Positions 49,948 through 59,057 of a stretch of DNA of 64,000 bases are shown piece after piece. How positions within the stretch are numbered: position 1 is the first letter of the stretch; each line of letters starts with the position of its first letter. This stretch comes from Streptomyces sp. Ru62. Its GTDB lineage: Bacteria; Actinomycetota; Actinomycetes; Streptomycetales; Streptomycetaceae. The stretch lies in the NCBI RefSeq assembly GCF_002920615.1, contig NZ_PQSU01000024.1, positions 1 through 64,000 of the forward strand, written 5' to 3'. The notes under the pieces are model-generated. The model saw only the letters and a list, made by a program, of their open reading frames with translations. It was not told the DNA's origin and made no database searches. Position numbers and translations under genes: made by a program.

Positions 49948-50226
49948 ATGGCCTACGAGATTCCGGTGACGCAAGCAAGAGCTGAACTCGCCGAGCTGAT
50001 CAACCGGGTGGTGTACGGCGGTGAGCGCGTCGTCGTGACCCGGCACGGCAAGCCGTTGGTCGCGCTGGTCTCGGCCGCCGACCTGGAGCGGCTGGAGGCG
50101 CTGGACGAGGAGGCCGGGGAGCAGGTCATCAGCTCGGTGTCCGGGGTCCACGAGCCCCGTTCCACGCCGCGCGGACAGCAGCGCTTCGGCATCGCGGCGG
50201 AGCACCGCCGGCCCGGCACCTCCTGA
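49948..50226 (+). CDS. Orphan Phd/YefM-type antitoxin
   Basis: A 92-residue protein from the ATG at 49948. The Phd/YefM fold is clear (EIPVTQARAELAELINRVVYGGERVVVTRHGKPLVALVSAADLERLEAL). TAAGCT and GGAGGT immediately precede the ATG. No RelE/Doc-like toxin follows within 290 bp, only repeats and the urease promoter, so it is a solitary antitoxin. It could act in trans or as a stand-alone DNA-binding regulator. Its C-terminal 30 residues are polar and likely disordered. Confidence 0.9.
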   Translation: MAYEIPVTQARAELAELINRVVYGGERVVVTRHGKPLVALVSAADLERLEALDEEAGEQVISSVSGVHEPRSTPRGQQRFGIAAEHRRPGTS

Positions 50227-50236
50227 CCCCGTCCAC

Positions 50237-50322
50237 GCGCGAGCCCACGCCTCTGTCTCTGCGCGAGCCCACGTCTCCCTCTCTGCGCGAGCCCACGTCT
50301 CCCTCTCCGCGCCGGCCCATAG
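50237..50322. repeat. 24-bp tandem repeat, 3-4 copies, 3' of the antitoxin gene
   Basis: GCGCGAGCCCACGTCTCCCTCTCT-type units start at 50237, 50261 and 50285, with a degraded fourth at 50309. The array starts 10 nt after the antitoxin stop. The 24-bp period keeps frame: on the minus strand it would read repeated AERETWAR, but there is no start or coding context. Confidence 0.85.
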
Positions 50323-50349
50323 CGCGGTCATGCGCGTGCCAAGGTCTGG

Positions 50350-50365
50350 TTAACGTCGTTGAAAC
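50350..50365 (+). promoter_or_regulatory. GlnR-like half box upstream of ureA
   Basis: TTAAC-N6-GAAAC (50350-50354, 50361-50365) matches the a/b half of the actinobacterial GlnR box (gTnAC-n6-GAAAC). The following second pair is degenerate (GTTCT). It lies about 155 bp before ureA. Urease operons are known nitrogen-regulated GlnR targets, so control by GlnR is likely. 50227-50521 otherwise carries no gene. Confidence 0.55.
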
Positions 50366-50521
50366 TCCGGCGTTCTAGCCTGCCGATCCACGCCACCAGG
50401 GGTTTTTCCGCCCGGATTGACGAGACTCCGGGGATTTGTCTGTGTGTTACATCTGTCCCCGTCGTGGTGGCCGCGGCAACCGGACCCCGCACGGTCCGGA
50501 GCAAGGACTGTGAGGTGGGAC

Positions 50522-50824
50522 GTGCAACTGACCCCGCATGAGCAAGAGAGGCTGCTGATCCATGTGGCGGCCGACGTGGCCGAGAAGCGCCGGGCCCGCG
50601 GGCTCAGGCTCAACCACCCGGAAGCGGTCGCCCTCATCACGTCGCACATCCTGGAGGGCGCGCGGGACGGCCGTACCGTCGCCGAGCTGATGTCCTCCGG
50701 CCGCAAGATCCTGACCAGGGACGACGTCATGGAGGGGGTCGCCGAGATGATCCATGACGTCCAGGTCGAGGCCACCTTCCCGGACGGCACCAAGCTCGTC
50801 ACCGTCCACGAGCCGATCGTCTGA
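50522..50824 (+). CDS. ureA: Urease subunit gamma
   Basis: A 100-residue protein from the GTG at 50522. Family markers are LTPHEQERLLIHVAADVAEKR and LNHPEAVALITSHILEGARDG, ending VHEPIV. Gamma is the smallest urease subunit and packs with beta and alpha into (abg)3. It opens the ureABCFGD cluster; ureB follows after 9 bp. GAGG sits 8-10 nt before the start. Confidence 0.96.
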   Translation: MQLTPHEQERLLIHVAADVAEKRRARGLRLNHPEAVALITSHILEGARDGRTVAELMSSGRKILTRDDVMEGVAEMIHDVQVEATFPDGTKLVTVHEPIV

Positions 50825-50833
50825 GGGGCCGAG

Positions 50834-51145
50834 ATGATTCCCGGAGAGATCCTGTTCGCGGACGACCCCGTCGTCTGCAACGCGGGCCGCGAGGTCACCC
50901 GGCTCACCGTCCTCAACGCCGCCGACCGGCCGGTCCAGGTCGGCTCCCACTACCACTTCGCCGAGGCCAACCCCGGCCTGGAGTTCGACCGCGCGGCCGC
51001 CCGCGGCAAGCGGCTCAACGTCGCCGCCGGCACCGCCGTCCGCTTCGAGCCCGGCATCCCCGTGGCGGTCGAGCTCGTGCCCCTGACCGGCGCCCGGATC
51101 GTCCCGGGGCTGCGCGGGGAGACCGGAGGTGCCCTCGATGCCTGA
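50834..51145 (+). CDS. ureB: Urease subunit beta
   Basis: A 103-residue protein from the ATG at 50834. It starts MIPGEILFAD and carries LTVLNAADRPVQVGSHYHFAEANPGLEFDRAAA, the conserved beta-subunit core. Length is standard. Its stop overlaps the ureC start region (ATG at 51138), so translation of beta and alpha is coupled. Confidence 0.96.
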   Translation: MIPGEILFADDPVVCNAGREVTRLTVLNAADRPVQVGSHYHFAEANPGLEFDRAAARGKRLNVAAGTAVRFEPGIPVAVELVPLTGARIVPGLRGETGGALDA

Positions 51146-52859
51146 GATCTCCCGCGCAGCCTACGCCGACCTGTTCGGCCCCACCACCGGCGACCGCATC
51201 AGGCTCGCCGACACCGACCTGCTCATCGAGATCGAGGAGGACCGCTCCGGCGGCCCCACGAGCTCCGGGGACGAGGCGGTCTTCGGCGGCGGCAAGGTCA
51301 TCCGCGAGTCCATGGGCCAGTCCCGCGTCACCCGCGCCGAGGGCACCCCCGACACCGTGATCACCGGCGCCGTCGTCGTCGACCACTGGGGCGTCGTCAA
51401 GGCCGACGTCGGCATCCGCGACGGCCGGATCACCGCCCTCGGCAAGGCCGGCAACCCGGACACCATGGACGGCGTCCACCCCGACCTGGTCATCGGCCCC
51501 GAGACCGAGATCATCGCGGGCAACGGGCGCATCCTGACCGCCGGTGCCATCGACGCGCACGTCCACTTCATCTGCCCGCAGGTGGCCGACGAGGCGCTGG
51601 CCTCCGGCGTCACCACCCTGATCGGCGGCGGCACCGGACCCGCCGAGGGCTCCAAGGCCACCACGGTCACCCCCGGCCCCTGGCACCTCGCCCGGATGCT
51701 GGAGGCGATGGAGGCCTACCCCGTCAACGTCGGGTTCCTCGGCAAGGGGAACACCGTCAGCCACGAGGCGATGCTCTCCCAGATCCGGGGCGGCGCCGTC
51801 GGTCTCAAGCTGCACGAGGACTGGGGCTCCACGCCCGCCGTCATCGACGCGGCGCTCACGGTCGCAGACCGCACCGGCATCCAGGTCGCCATCCACACCG
51901 ACACCCTGAACGAGGCCGGGTTCGTCGGCGACACCCTCGCCGCCATCGCGGGCCGGGGCATCCACTCGTACCACACCGAGGGCGCCGGCGGCGGCCACGC
52001 CCCGGACATCATGACGGTCGTCTCGCAGGCGAACGTCCTGCCCAGCTCCACCAACCCGACCCGGCCCTTCACCGTCAACACGACCGAGGAACACCTCGAC
52101 ATGCTGATGGTGTGCCACCACCTCAACCCGTCCGTCCCCGAGGACCTGGCCTTCGCCGAGTCCCGCATCCGCCCCTCCACCATCGGCGCGGAGGACATCC
52201 TCCACGACCTCGGCGCGATCTCGATCATCTCCTCCGACTCCCAGGCGATGGGGCGGGTGGGCGAGGTGATCCTGCGCACCTGGCAGACGGCCCACGTCAT
52301 GAAGCGCCGGCGCGGTGCCCTGCCGGGCGACGGCCGCGCCGACAACTACCGGGTACGGCGCTATGTCGCCAAGTACACGATCAACCCGGCGCTCGCCCAG
52401 GGCCTCGCCGCCGAGACCGGCTCCGTCGAGACCGGCAAGCTCGCCGACCTGGTGCTGTGGGAACCCGCGTTCTTCGGGGTCAAGCCGCTCCTCGTCATCA
52501 AGGGCGGGCAGATCGCGTACGCGCAGATGGGCGACGCCAACGCCTCCATCCCCACCCCGCAGCCGATCCTGCCCCGCCCGATGTACGGCGCCATCGGCCG
52601 GGCTCCCGCCGCCAACTCCGTCAACTTCGTCGCGGGCCTGGCGATCGAGGACGGGCTGCCGGAACGGCTGGGACTCGGCAAGCGGTTCGCGGCGATCGAG
52701 TCCACGCGCGCGGTCACCAAGGCCGACATGCGCGAGAACGACGCCCGGCCGGACGTCCGGATCGACCCCGACAGCTTCGCCGTGCACATCGACGGCGAAC
52801 TCGTCGAGGCCACCCCGGCCGCCGAACTGCCCATGGCCCAGCGTTACTTCCTCTTCTAG
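51138..52859 (+). CDS. ureC: Urease subunit alpha (catalytic)
   Basis: A 573-residue amidohydrolase. The ATG at 51138 is preferred over a GTG at 51129 because GGAGG (51124-51128) is correctly spaced only from the former. Nickel ligands are visible: HVHFICP (first His pair), GLKLHEDWG with the carbamylated Lys, HTDTLNEAG, and HTEGAGGGHAPD; the flap Cys/His region is MVCHHLNPSVPEDLAFAESRIR. It hydrolyses urea to ammonia and carbamate in the cytoplasm. It overlaps ureB by 8 nt and ureF by 1 nt. Confidence 0.97.
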   Translation: MPEISRAAYADLFGPTTGDRIRLADTDLLIEIEEDRSGGPTSSGDEAVFGGGKVIRESMGQSRVTRAEGTPDTVITGAVVVDHWGVVKADVGIRDGRITALGKAGNPDTMDGVHPDLVIGPETEIIAGNGRILTAGAIDAHVHFICPQVADEALASGVTTLIGGGTGPAEGSKATTVTPGPWHLARMLEAMEAYPVNVGFLGKGNTVSHEAMLSQIRGGAVGLKLHEDWGSTPAVIDAALTVADRTGIQVAIHTDTLNEAGFVGDTLAAIAGRGIHSYHTEGAGGGHAPDIMTVVSQANVLPSSTNPTRPFTVNTTEEHLDMLMVCHHLNPSVPEDLAFAESRIRPSTIGAEDILHDLGAISIISSDSQAMGRVGEVILRTWQTAHVMKRRRGALPGDGRADNYRVRRYVAKYTINPALAQGLAAETGSVETGKLADLVLWEPAFFGVKPLLVIKGGQIAYAQMGDANASIPTPQPILPRPMYGAIGRAPAANSVNFVAGLAIEDGLPERLGLGKRFAAIESTRAVTKADMRENDARPDVRIDPDSFAVHIDGELVEATPAAELPMAQRYFLF

Positions 52860-53533
52860 TGTCCAGGGCAACCCTGCTCGTCCTGGCCGACGGCCGCTTC
52901 CCCGCCGGAGGGCACGCGCACTCCGGTGGGGCGGAGGCCGCCGTCAGGGCGGGCCGCATCACAGACGCGCCGAGTCTGGAAGCGTTCTGCCGGGGCCGGC
53001 TGCACACCTCCGGGCTGGTCGCGGCGGCGCTGGCGGCGACGGCCGTCCTCGGTGCCGACCCGGGCGAGCTGGACGCGGCGGCCGACGCGCGTACGCCGTC
53101 CCCGGCCCTGCGTGCCGCCGCGCGGCGCCTCGGCCGGCAGTTGCTGAGGGCCGCCCGGGTGACCTGGCCGTCCGCCGAACTGGACGCCGTAGCCCGCCGG
53201 TTCCCCAAGGGCGCCCATCAGCCCGTCGTGCTCGGTCTCGCCGCCCGGGCCGCCGGGCTCGCACCCGAGGACGCGGCCCACTGCGCGGTGTACGAGAGCG
53301 TGAGCGGGCCGGCGACGGCCACCGTGCGGTTGCTGAGCCTCGACCCGTTCGACGCGACCGGGGTTCTCGCCCGGCTGGCCCCCGAACTCGACCGCGTGGC
53401 GGACTCCGCCGTGGAGGCGGCGCGGAGGGTGGCCGACGAGGGGGTCGACGCGCTGCCCGCGGCCTCCGCGCCGCTGCTGGAGGTGGGCGCGGAGTGGCAC
53501 GCGGGCTGGTCCGTCCGGCTGTTCGCGTCATGA
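52859..53533 (+). CDS. ureF: Urease accessory protein UreF
   Basis: A 224-residue protein; the GTG at 52859 uses the G of the ureC stop (TAGTG). DGRFPAGGHAHSGGAEAAV at the N-terminus is the actinobacterial counterpart of the UreF FPxGxxxHSxGLE motif. The body is helical and Ala-rich. UreF acts with UreD and UreG to load nickel into apo-urease and gates GTP hydrolysis by UreG. Length is normal. Confidence 0.93.
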   Translation: MSRATLLVLADGRFPAGGHAHSGGAEAAVRAGRITDAPSLEAFCRGRLHTSGLVAAALAATAVLGADPGELDAAADARTPSPALRAAARRLGRQLLRAARVTWPSAELDAVARRFPKGAHQPVVLGLAARAAGLAPEDAAHCAVYESVSGPATATVRLLSLDPFDATGVLARLAPELDRVADSAVEAARRVADEGVDALPAASAPLLEVGAEWHAGWSVRLFAS

Positions 53534-53594
53534 GTCCGCCCACCCGCACCACCGACGCGCTCGGCTGAACACCGACCGATCACAGGAGCCGTAC

Positions 53595-54259
<665 letters not shown>

Positions 54260-54272
<13 letters not shown>

Positions 54273-55027
54273 CCGTCACCGGCGTCCGGGGAAGCGCCCG
54301 GATCGTCGCCCGCGCCGACGGCCGCGGCGGTACGGCCCTGCCCGTCCTGGACGGCGAGGGTCCACTGGCGCCGCGCCGCACCCGGTCGGCCGGAGGCGAG
54401 GCGAGGGTCATGGTCGTCGGCGCCATGAGCGGGCCGCTCGGCGGTGACCGTTTCACGCTGACCGCACGGGTGGAGGAGGGCGCCCGGCTGCACGTCGGGT
54501 CGGCCGCCGCCACCCTCACCCTGCCGGGCCAGGCCAAGGGTGAGGCCCGGTACGACGTCCGGCTCGACGTGGCCGCCGGTGCCGAACTGCACTGGATGCC
54601 CGAGCAGTTGATCTCGGCCGGCGGCAGCGACCTGCGCGTCACCACCCGCGCCGACCTCGCCGCCGGCGCCCGGCTCGTGCTGCGCGAGGAGCAGGTGCTG
54701 GGGCGGACCGGGGAGCAGCCCGGACGCCTCACCAGCCGTCTCACCGTGCGGGTCGCGGGCCGGACCGTGCTGGACCAGGAACTGGCCTGCGGACCTGGTG
54801 CGCCGGGCGGCTGGGACGGGCCGGCCGTGCTGTCGGGATGTCGTGCGGTCGGGCAACTCGTCGTCGTACGCCCCGAGTTCGTCGAAGCGCCGGTGACCGC
54901 GCGGATGCTGGGGGAGTGTGCGTCACTGGTACCCCTGGCGGGCCCCGCCGCGCTCGTCACCGCCGTCGCGCCGGACGCGCTGCGACTGCGCAGGCTGCTG
55001 GACGAGGCACTGGCCGGGCTCGGCTGA
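54260..55027 (+). CDS. ureD: Urease accessory protein UreD (UreH)
   Basis: A 255-residue protein from the ATG at 54260, inside the ureG end. The conserved scaffold is recognisable: GPLGGDRFTLTARVEEGARLHVGSAAATLTLPG, LHWMPEQLISAGGSDL and LVLREEQVLGRTGEQPG. UreD is the scaffold on which UreF and UreG assemble with apo-urease. It completes ureABCFGD. No ureE (His-rich nickel carrier) is present in the cluster. Confidence 0.93.
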
Positions 55028-55058
55028 GGCATCCAGTCCGTCCGAGGAACCGAACATG

Positions 55059-55080
55059 ATCATCCGGTTATCGGATTGAT
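55059..55080. promoter_or_regulatory. Inverted repeat upstream of the tripeptidyl aminopeptidase gene
   Basis: ATCATCCG-GTTAT-CGGATTGAT: arms pair over 8 of 9 positions around a 5-nt centre, in an AT-richer stretch ending TTGATAAAGATAGG. It lies about 95 bp before the gene start and probably holds the promoter and an operator. Regulator unknown. Confidence 0.45.
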
Positions 55081-55171
55081 AAAGATAGGTGACGACCCCT
55101 GTTCCCAGCCGACTCACAGCCGAGAGGATCCCCGCCTGACAACTCACAGCGAGGTACGGGGAGGGGCCCAC

Positions 55172-56767
55172 TTGAGGGAGAACAGACCGAAGAGCCGTCT
55201 GATGGCACTCGGTTCCGCTGGAGCACTCGTCACCGCCACCCTGATCGCCGGCGCGGTCTCGGCTCCCACGGCCGGTGCCGCCGGCCGGCCCGCGCAGGAC
55301 CGGGAGGCCAAGGGCGCCGAGATCGCCGCCGCCCGGGCCGCGAAGGCGGGCGTCGACTGGCAGGACTGCCCGGCCGACTGGGGGCTGGAGAAGCCCATCC
55401 AGTGCGGCTGGGTCAGCGTGCCGCTCGACTACGCCCACCCCTACGGCAAGCAGATCAAGCTCGCCGTGGACCGCATCGGCAACACCGGCACCAAGAAGGA
55501 GCGCCAGGGCGCCCTGGTCTACAACCCGGGCGGCCCCGGCGGCTCCGGTCTGCGCTTCCCGCGCCGGGTCACCACGAAGGCCCCGGTCTGGGCGAACGTG
55601 GCCAAGGCCTACGACTTCGTCGGCTTCGACCCGCGCGGCGTCGGCCACTCGGCGCCCATCTCCTGCGTCGACCCGCAGGAGTTCGTCAAGGCGCCCAAGA
55701 TGGACCCGGTGCCCGACAGCGAGGCCGACAAGACCGCGCAGCGCAAGCTGGCCCGTGAGTACGCGGAGGGCTGCGCCGAGCACAGCGGCGCGATGCTGCC
55801 GCACATGACCACGCCGAACACCGCCCGCGACCTCGACGTCATCCGCGCCGCGCTGGGCGAGAAGAAGCTCAACTACCTCGGCGTCTCCTACGGCACCTAC
55901 CTCGGCGCCGTCTACGGCACGCTCTTCCCCGGCCACGTCCGCCGCATGATCGTGGACAGCGTGGTCAACCCCTCCCGCGAGAAGATCTGGTACGAGGCCA
56001 ACCTCGACCAGGACGTCGCCTTCGAGGGCCGCTGGAAGGACTGGCAGGACTGGGTAGCCGCCAACGACGCCGCCTTCCACCTCGGCACCACCCGCGCCGC
56101 CGTCCAGGACAAGTGGCTCCAGCTTCGCGCCACCGCCAAGAAGAACCCCATCGGCGGGGTCGTCGGCCCGGCCGAGCTGATCTCCTTCTTCCAGGGCGCG
56201 CCGTACTACGACTCCTCGTGGGTGCCGGTCGCCACCGTGTTCAGCAAGTACTTCGCCGGTGACACCCAGGCGCTGGTCGACGCCGCCGCCCCCGACCTGT
56301 CGGACACGGCCGGCAACATCAGCGCGGAGAACGGCAACGCCGTCTACACGGCCGTCGAGTGCGCCGACGCCAAGTGGCCCACCAGCTGGCAGAAGTGGAA
56401 CCGGGACAACACCCGGCTCAACAAGGACTACCCGTTCCTGACCTGGTCCAACGCCTGGATGAACCTCCCCTGCGCCACGTGGCCGGGCAAGCAGCACACC
56501 CCGGTCGAGGTCAAGACCCGCCAGGGACTGCCGAAGGTCCTGATCGTGCAGTCCACGCGTGACGCCGCCACTCCGTACGCGGGCGCCGTCGAACTGCACA
56601 AGCGCTTCAAGGGCTCCCGCCTGATCACCGAGAAGAACGCGGGCTCCCACGGCGTGACCAGCCTGGTCAATCCCTGCATCAACCAGCGCGTCGACGCCTA
56701 CCTGCTCGACGGCACGCTGGACGGCAAGGACGTGACCTGCGCGCCGCACGCCACGCCCAAGCCGTGA
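55172..56767 (+). CDS. Secreted tripeptidyl aminopeptidase-type alpha/beta hydrolase
   Basis: A 531-residue protein. I take the TTG at 55172 (GGGGAGGGG just upstream); an internal ATG at 55202 would also leave a signal peptide (LGSAGALVTATLIAGAVSA, then PTAGAA). The catalytic Ser is in LGVSYGTYLG (near residue 234), the acid in QSTRDAATPY and the His in GSHGVTS. The oxyanion segment is YNPGGPGGSG. TAP-like C-terminal domain. Such enzymes trim tripeptides from secreted proteins and peptides in streptomycetes. Confidence 0.93.
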   Translation: MRENRPKSRLMALGSAGALVTATLIAGAVSAPTAGAAGRPAQDREAKGAEIAAARAAKAGVDWQDCPADWGLEKPIQCGWVSVPLDYAHPYGKQIKLAVDRIGNTGTKKERQGALVYNPGGPGGSGLRFPRRVTTKAPVWANVAKAYDFVGFDPRGVGHSAPISCVDPQEFVKAPKMDPVPDSEADKTAQRKLAREYAEGCAEHSGAMLPHMTTPNTARDLDVIRAALGEKKLNYLGVSYGTYLGAVYGTLFPGHVRRMIVDSVVNPSREKIWYEANLDQDVAFEGRWKDWQDWVAANDAAFHLGTTRAAVQDKWLQLRATAKKNPIGGVVGPAELISFFQGAPYYDSSWVPVATVFSKYFAGDTQALVDAAAPDLSDTAGNISAENGNAVYTAVECADAKWPTSWQKWNRDNTRLNKDYPFLTWSNAWMNLPCATWPGKQHTPVEVKTRQGLPKVLIVQSTRDAATPYAGAVELHKRFKGSRLITEKNAGSHGVTSLVNPCINQRVDAYLLDGTLDGKDVTCAPHATPKP

Positions 56768-56788
56768 CCGTCCCGGCACGGTGACGAG

Positions 56789-56814
56789 GGGCGGCCGGGC
56801 GTTCCCGGCCGCCC
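56789..56814 (+). terminator. Strong hairpin after the aminopeptidase gene
   Basis: GGGCGGCCGGG-CGTT-CCCGGCCGCCC: a perfect 11-bp GC stem with a 4-nt loop, 22 nt after the stop codon. It would also block minus-strand transcripts from the epimerase remnant. Confidence 0.8.
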
Positions 56815-56879
56815 GTCGCCCCTGCGGGCCTTCCCTTGCCGCTCCTCTCCCGTACGATCCTCCGGGCAGCCCTCCTCCC

Positions 56880-57236
56880 GTACGGCCGCTGAGCCGTGCG
56901 CCAGGCGTCCTCCGCCGCGTGGTCGAACAGGTCCGGACAGACCTGGGCGAGCAGCGGAAAGACCTCCCGCCAGTCCCGGCCGCGCAGCGCCCCGGTCAGC
57001 CACTCCACCGTCTCCGGCAGGCTCTCGGCGTACGACACCACCGGCCGGTAGCCCAACTTCCGCTCGGCGGCCGACCTGCCGCACACCACCGGCCGCGGCA
57101 CCGACCACGGCGTCAGTCCCACCGAGCCGGCCGGTAGCCCGTCGAGATACACGGTCCGGGTCTCCACCCCCGTCACGGCGTCGACCGCGGCACCGGCCCC
57201 GGCGACCGTCGGCTGGGTCTCGGGGACCGGTATGCG
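56880..57236 (-). pseudogene. C-terminal remnant of an NAD-dependent epimerase/dehydratase
   Basis: About 120 codons read like the end of a streptomycete NAD-dependent epimerase: VETRTVYLDGLPAGSVGLTP, WSVPRPVVCGRSAAERKLGY, RPVVSYAESLPETVEWLTGA, then DWREVFPLLAQVCPDLFDHAAEDAW. There is no Rossmann N-terminus, no start, and the frame runs past the expected end without a stop until 56679, inside the aminopeptidase gene. The upstream 57237-57327 is non-coding. A truncated, dead gene is the simplest reading. Confidence 0.65.
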
Positions 57237-57327
57237 GCCAGGGCCGTGTCGTCGGCGCGGTCGAGCCGTACGGCGAACCCAGGCATCCGGCCCCGGCCCG
57301 CTGTCTTCCTTCTGCCGTCGGCGGAGG

Positions 57328-58050
57328 TCAACTCAGCGGTGCACGCGGAAACCTGCGCCTCGCGTTCTGCTCCGCCGCCTGCCGTTCCTTGACGACGGCC
57401 GCGTACTCGTCGACGTACTCCTGCCCGGACAGGGCCAGGATGGCGTAGACGATCTCGTCGGTGACCGCCCGCAGCACGGCCTTCTGGTGCTCCATGCCGG
57501 CATAGCGGGAGAAGTCCAGGGGCTCACCGAAGCGGATGGTCACCGGGCGGATCCTGGGGACGATCTTCCCGGGCGGCTGTGCCTCGAACGTGCCGATCAT
57601 CGCGCACGGCACCACCGGGACGCCTGCCGTGAGGGCCATCACCGCGACCCCGACCTTGCCCTTGTACAGCCTGCCGTCGTGCGAACGGGTGCCCTCGGGG
57701 TAGATGCCGAGCAGTTCGCCCCGGCGCAGCACCCCGAGCCCTTCGCGGATCGCGGCCTGGCCCGCCTCCTTGCCCGAGCGGTCCACCGGGATCTGCCCCG
57801 CGCTGCGGAAGAAGAACGCGGTGAGCCGGCCCTTCACCCCGGGGCCGGTGAAGTACTCCGCCTTGGCGAGGAAGGTGATGCGGCGTTTCAGTATCGCCGG
57901 CATCAGGAAGTGGTCGGAGAACGACAGGTGGTTCCCGGCGATGATCGCCGGCCCCGACGCGGGCACGTGTTCCAGACCTTCGATCCGGGGCCGGAAGACC
58001 ACTCTGAGCAGCGGACCCAGGACCACGTACTTGAGCAGGTAGTAGAACAC
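57328..58050 (-). CDS. Lysophospholipid (1-acylglycerol-3-phosphate) acyltransferase
   Basis: A 240-residue PlsC-family protein from the GTG at 58050. The catalytic block I is GNHLSFSDHF (about residue 40, Asn-His-x4-Asp), followed by block III YPEGTRSHDG (about 118) and block IV near VPVVPCAMIG. One N-terminal hydrophobic stretch (YYLLKYVVLGPLLRVVF) tethers it to the inner membrane face. It acylates lysophosphatidate in phospholipid synthesis. The Lys/Arg-rich C-terminus is common in actinobacterial members. Confidence 0.92.
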   Translation of the reverse strand: MFYYLLKYVVLGPLLRVVFRPRIEGLEHVPASGPAIIAGNHLSFSDHFLMPAILKRRITFLAKAEYFTGPGVKGRLTAFFFRSAGQIPVDRSGKEAGQAAIREGLGVLRRGELLGIYPEGTRSHDGRLYKGKVGVAVMALTAGVPVVPCAMIGTFEAQPPGKIVPRIRPVTIRFGEPLDFSRYAGMEHQKAVLRAVTDEIVYAILALSGQEYVDEYAAVVKERQAAEQNARRRFPRAPLS

Positions 58051-58348
58051 GGCTCGCTCCTCACTCTGCCGGCTCTTCTTTGAACCGGCGTTTCCCCAGG
58101 TCAGCTCAGGGTCACGGACATGGGCCGATGTGCACCTGTCGTCATCTGTAACCAGGTTCGAGTGGTCTCATGCTGACCCCTTGCCGAGTTGACTGATGGC
58201 TGGTCAGGTGACGGGGCGTCCGGTACCGCCCCCAGGGCTGTCGCGCAGTGCTGCTGTAGCCGAAGGCTCGTCCTGATCAGCACCGATCGTGGGACGTCCT
58301 CAGTGGTTCAATGAACGCCGCCTTCTGATCAAAGGCACGTGAGTCGGT
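58051..58348. other. 298-bp intergenic region, no gene
   Basis: It contains the promoter of the acyltransferase (minus) and of the membrane gene at 58349 (plus). Composition is less GC-rich than its surroundings. No open frame, RNA fold or repeat can be supported. Confidence 0.4.
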
Positions 58349-58792
58349 ATGAGAGGGCTTGGGTGCGAGATGAGAGTGCAACCGCGCCAGGAACGGAGTC
58401 CTCTTCCGGTTCTGGGGATGTGCGTCGTGCTGGTGGCCTTGTTGGAGCGCTTCCTGTCGTTGGCCGGCGGGCCGGAGACGTATGTCCTGTGCGATCACGT
58501 TGTCGGGCTCTCCGAGAGGCTCGACCGCGAGGCGGGTACGAACCGGTGGCTTCTGATGGCGGGGCTGGTGCTGTCCGTGGCGGCACTGGCCCTCTCGCGC
58601 GTGCGGCGCCGGCGGATCCTGCCGGCCCTCGCCCTGTCCGCCGTTGTGGTCCTGATGGTCTTGGCGGACGGGTACGCGGCGCGCGCGGACGCCGTCGCCG
58701 CGCGGATCGCGGCAACTCAGACCTGCGACGAGCCCACGACGGTCTACGACACCTCTCATGGATGGTTCGACTGGAGCCCCCTCGGCCCCTGA
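58349..58792 (+). CDS. Small membrane protein, unknown function, atypical codon use
   Basis: 147 codons from the ATG at 58349 (a second ATG at 58370 may be the real start). Three hydrophobic segments are seen (PVLGMCVVLVALLERFLSLA; WLLMAGLVLSVAALALS; ILPALALSAVVVLMVLADGY), followed by an exposed tail with one Cys (TQTCDEPTTVYDTSHGWFDW). Many TTG and T-ending codons and lower GC set it apart from its neighbours, suggesting recent acquisition. No family recognised. Confidence 0.65.
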   Translation: MRGLGCEMRVQPRQERSPLPVLGMCVVLVALLERFLSLAGGPETYVLCDHVVGLSERLDREAGTNRWLLMAGLVLSVAALALSRVRRRRILPALALSAVVVLMVLADGYAARADAVAARIAATQTCDEPTTVYDTSHGWFDWSPLGP

Positions 58793-59057
58793 ACGGCGCA
58801 TGATCGGCCGCCCCTGACGGCCCTGCTCTCATGCCCTGCACGGGCATGCCGACGTCACTGCAGACTCACTCACCGGACATCACGGTGGCCGGGCCTACGG
58901 CTTGTGAGGCGGTCTCGGTCTCGCCTGCTCCCGGATTGTGGTGGCCGCTGACGGGAGGCAGGGTGGTCTTGAGACCGTCGGGGCGCGGCAGAAGGCGCAG
59001 GGTCTGTCACGGATCTGCCGATCGGCCGTTCCGGGCAGGCTTACGGAGGTGTGGAAC

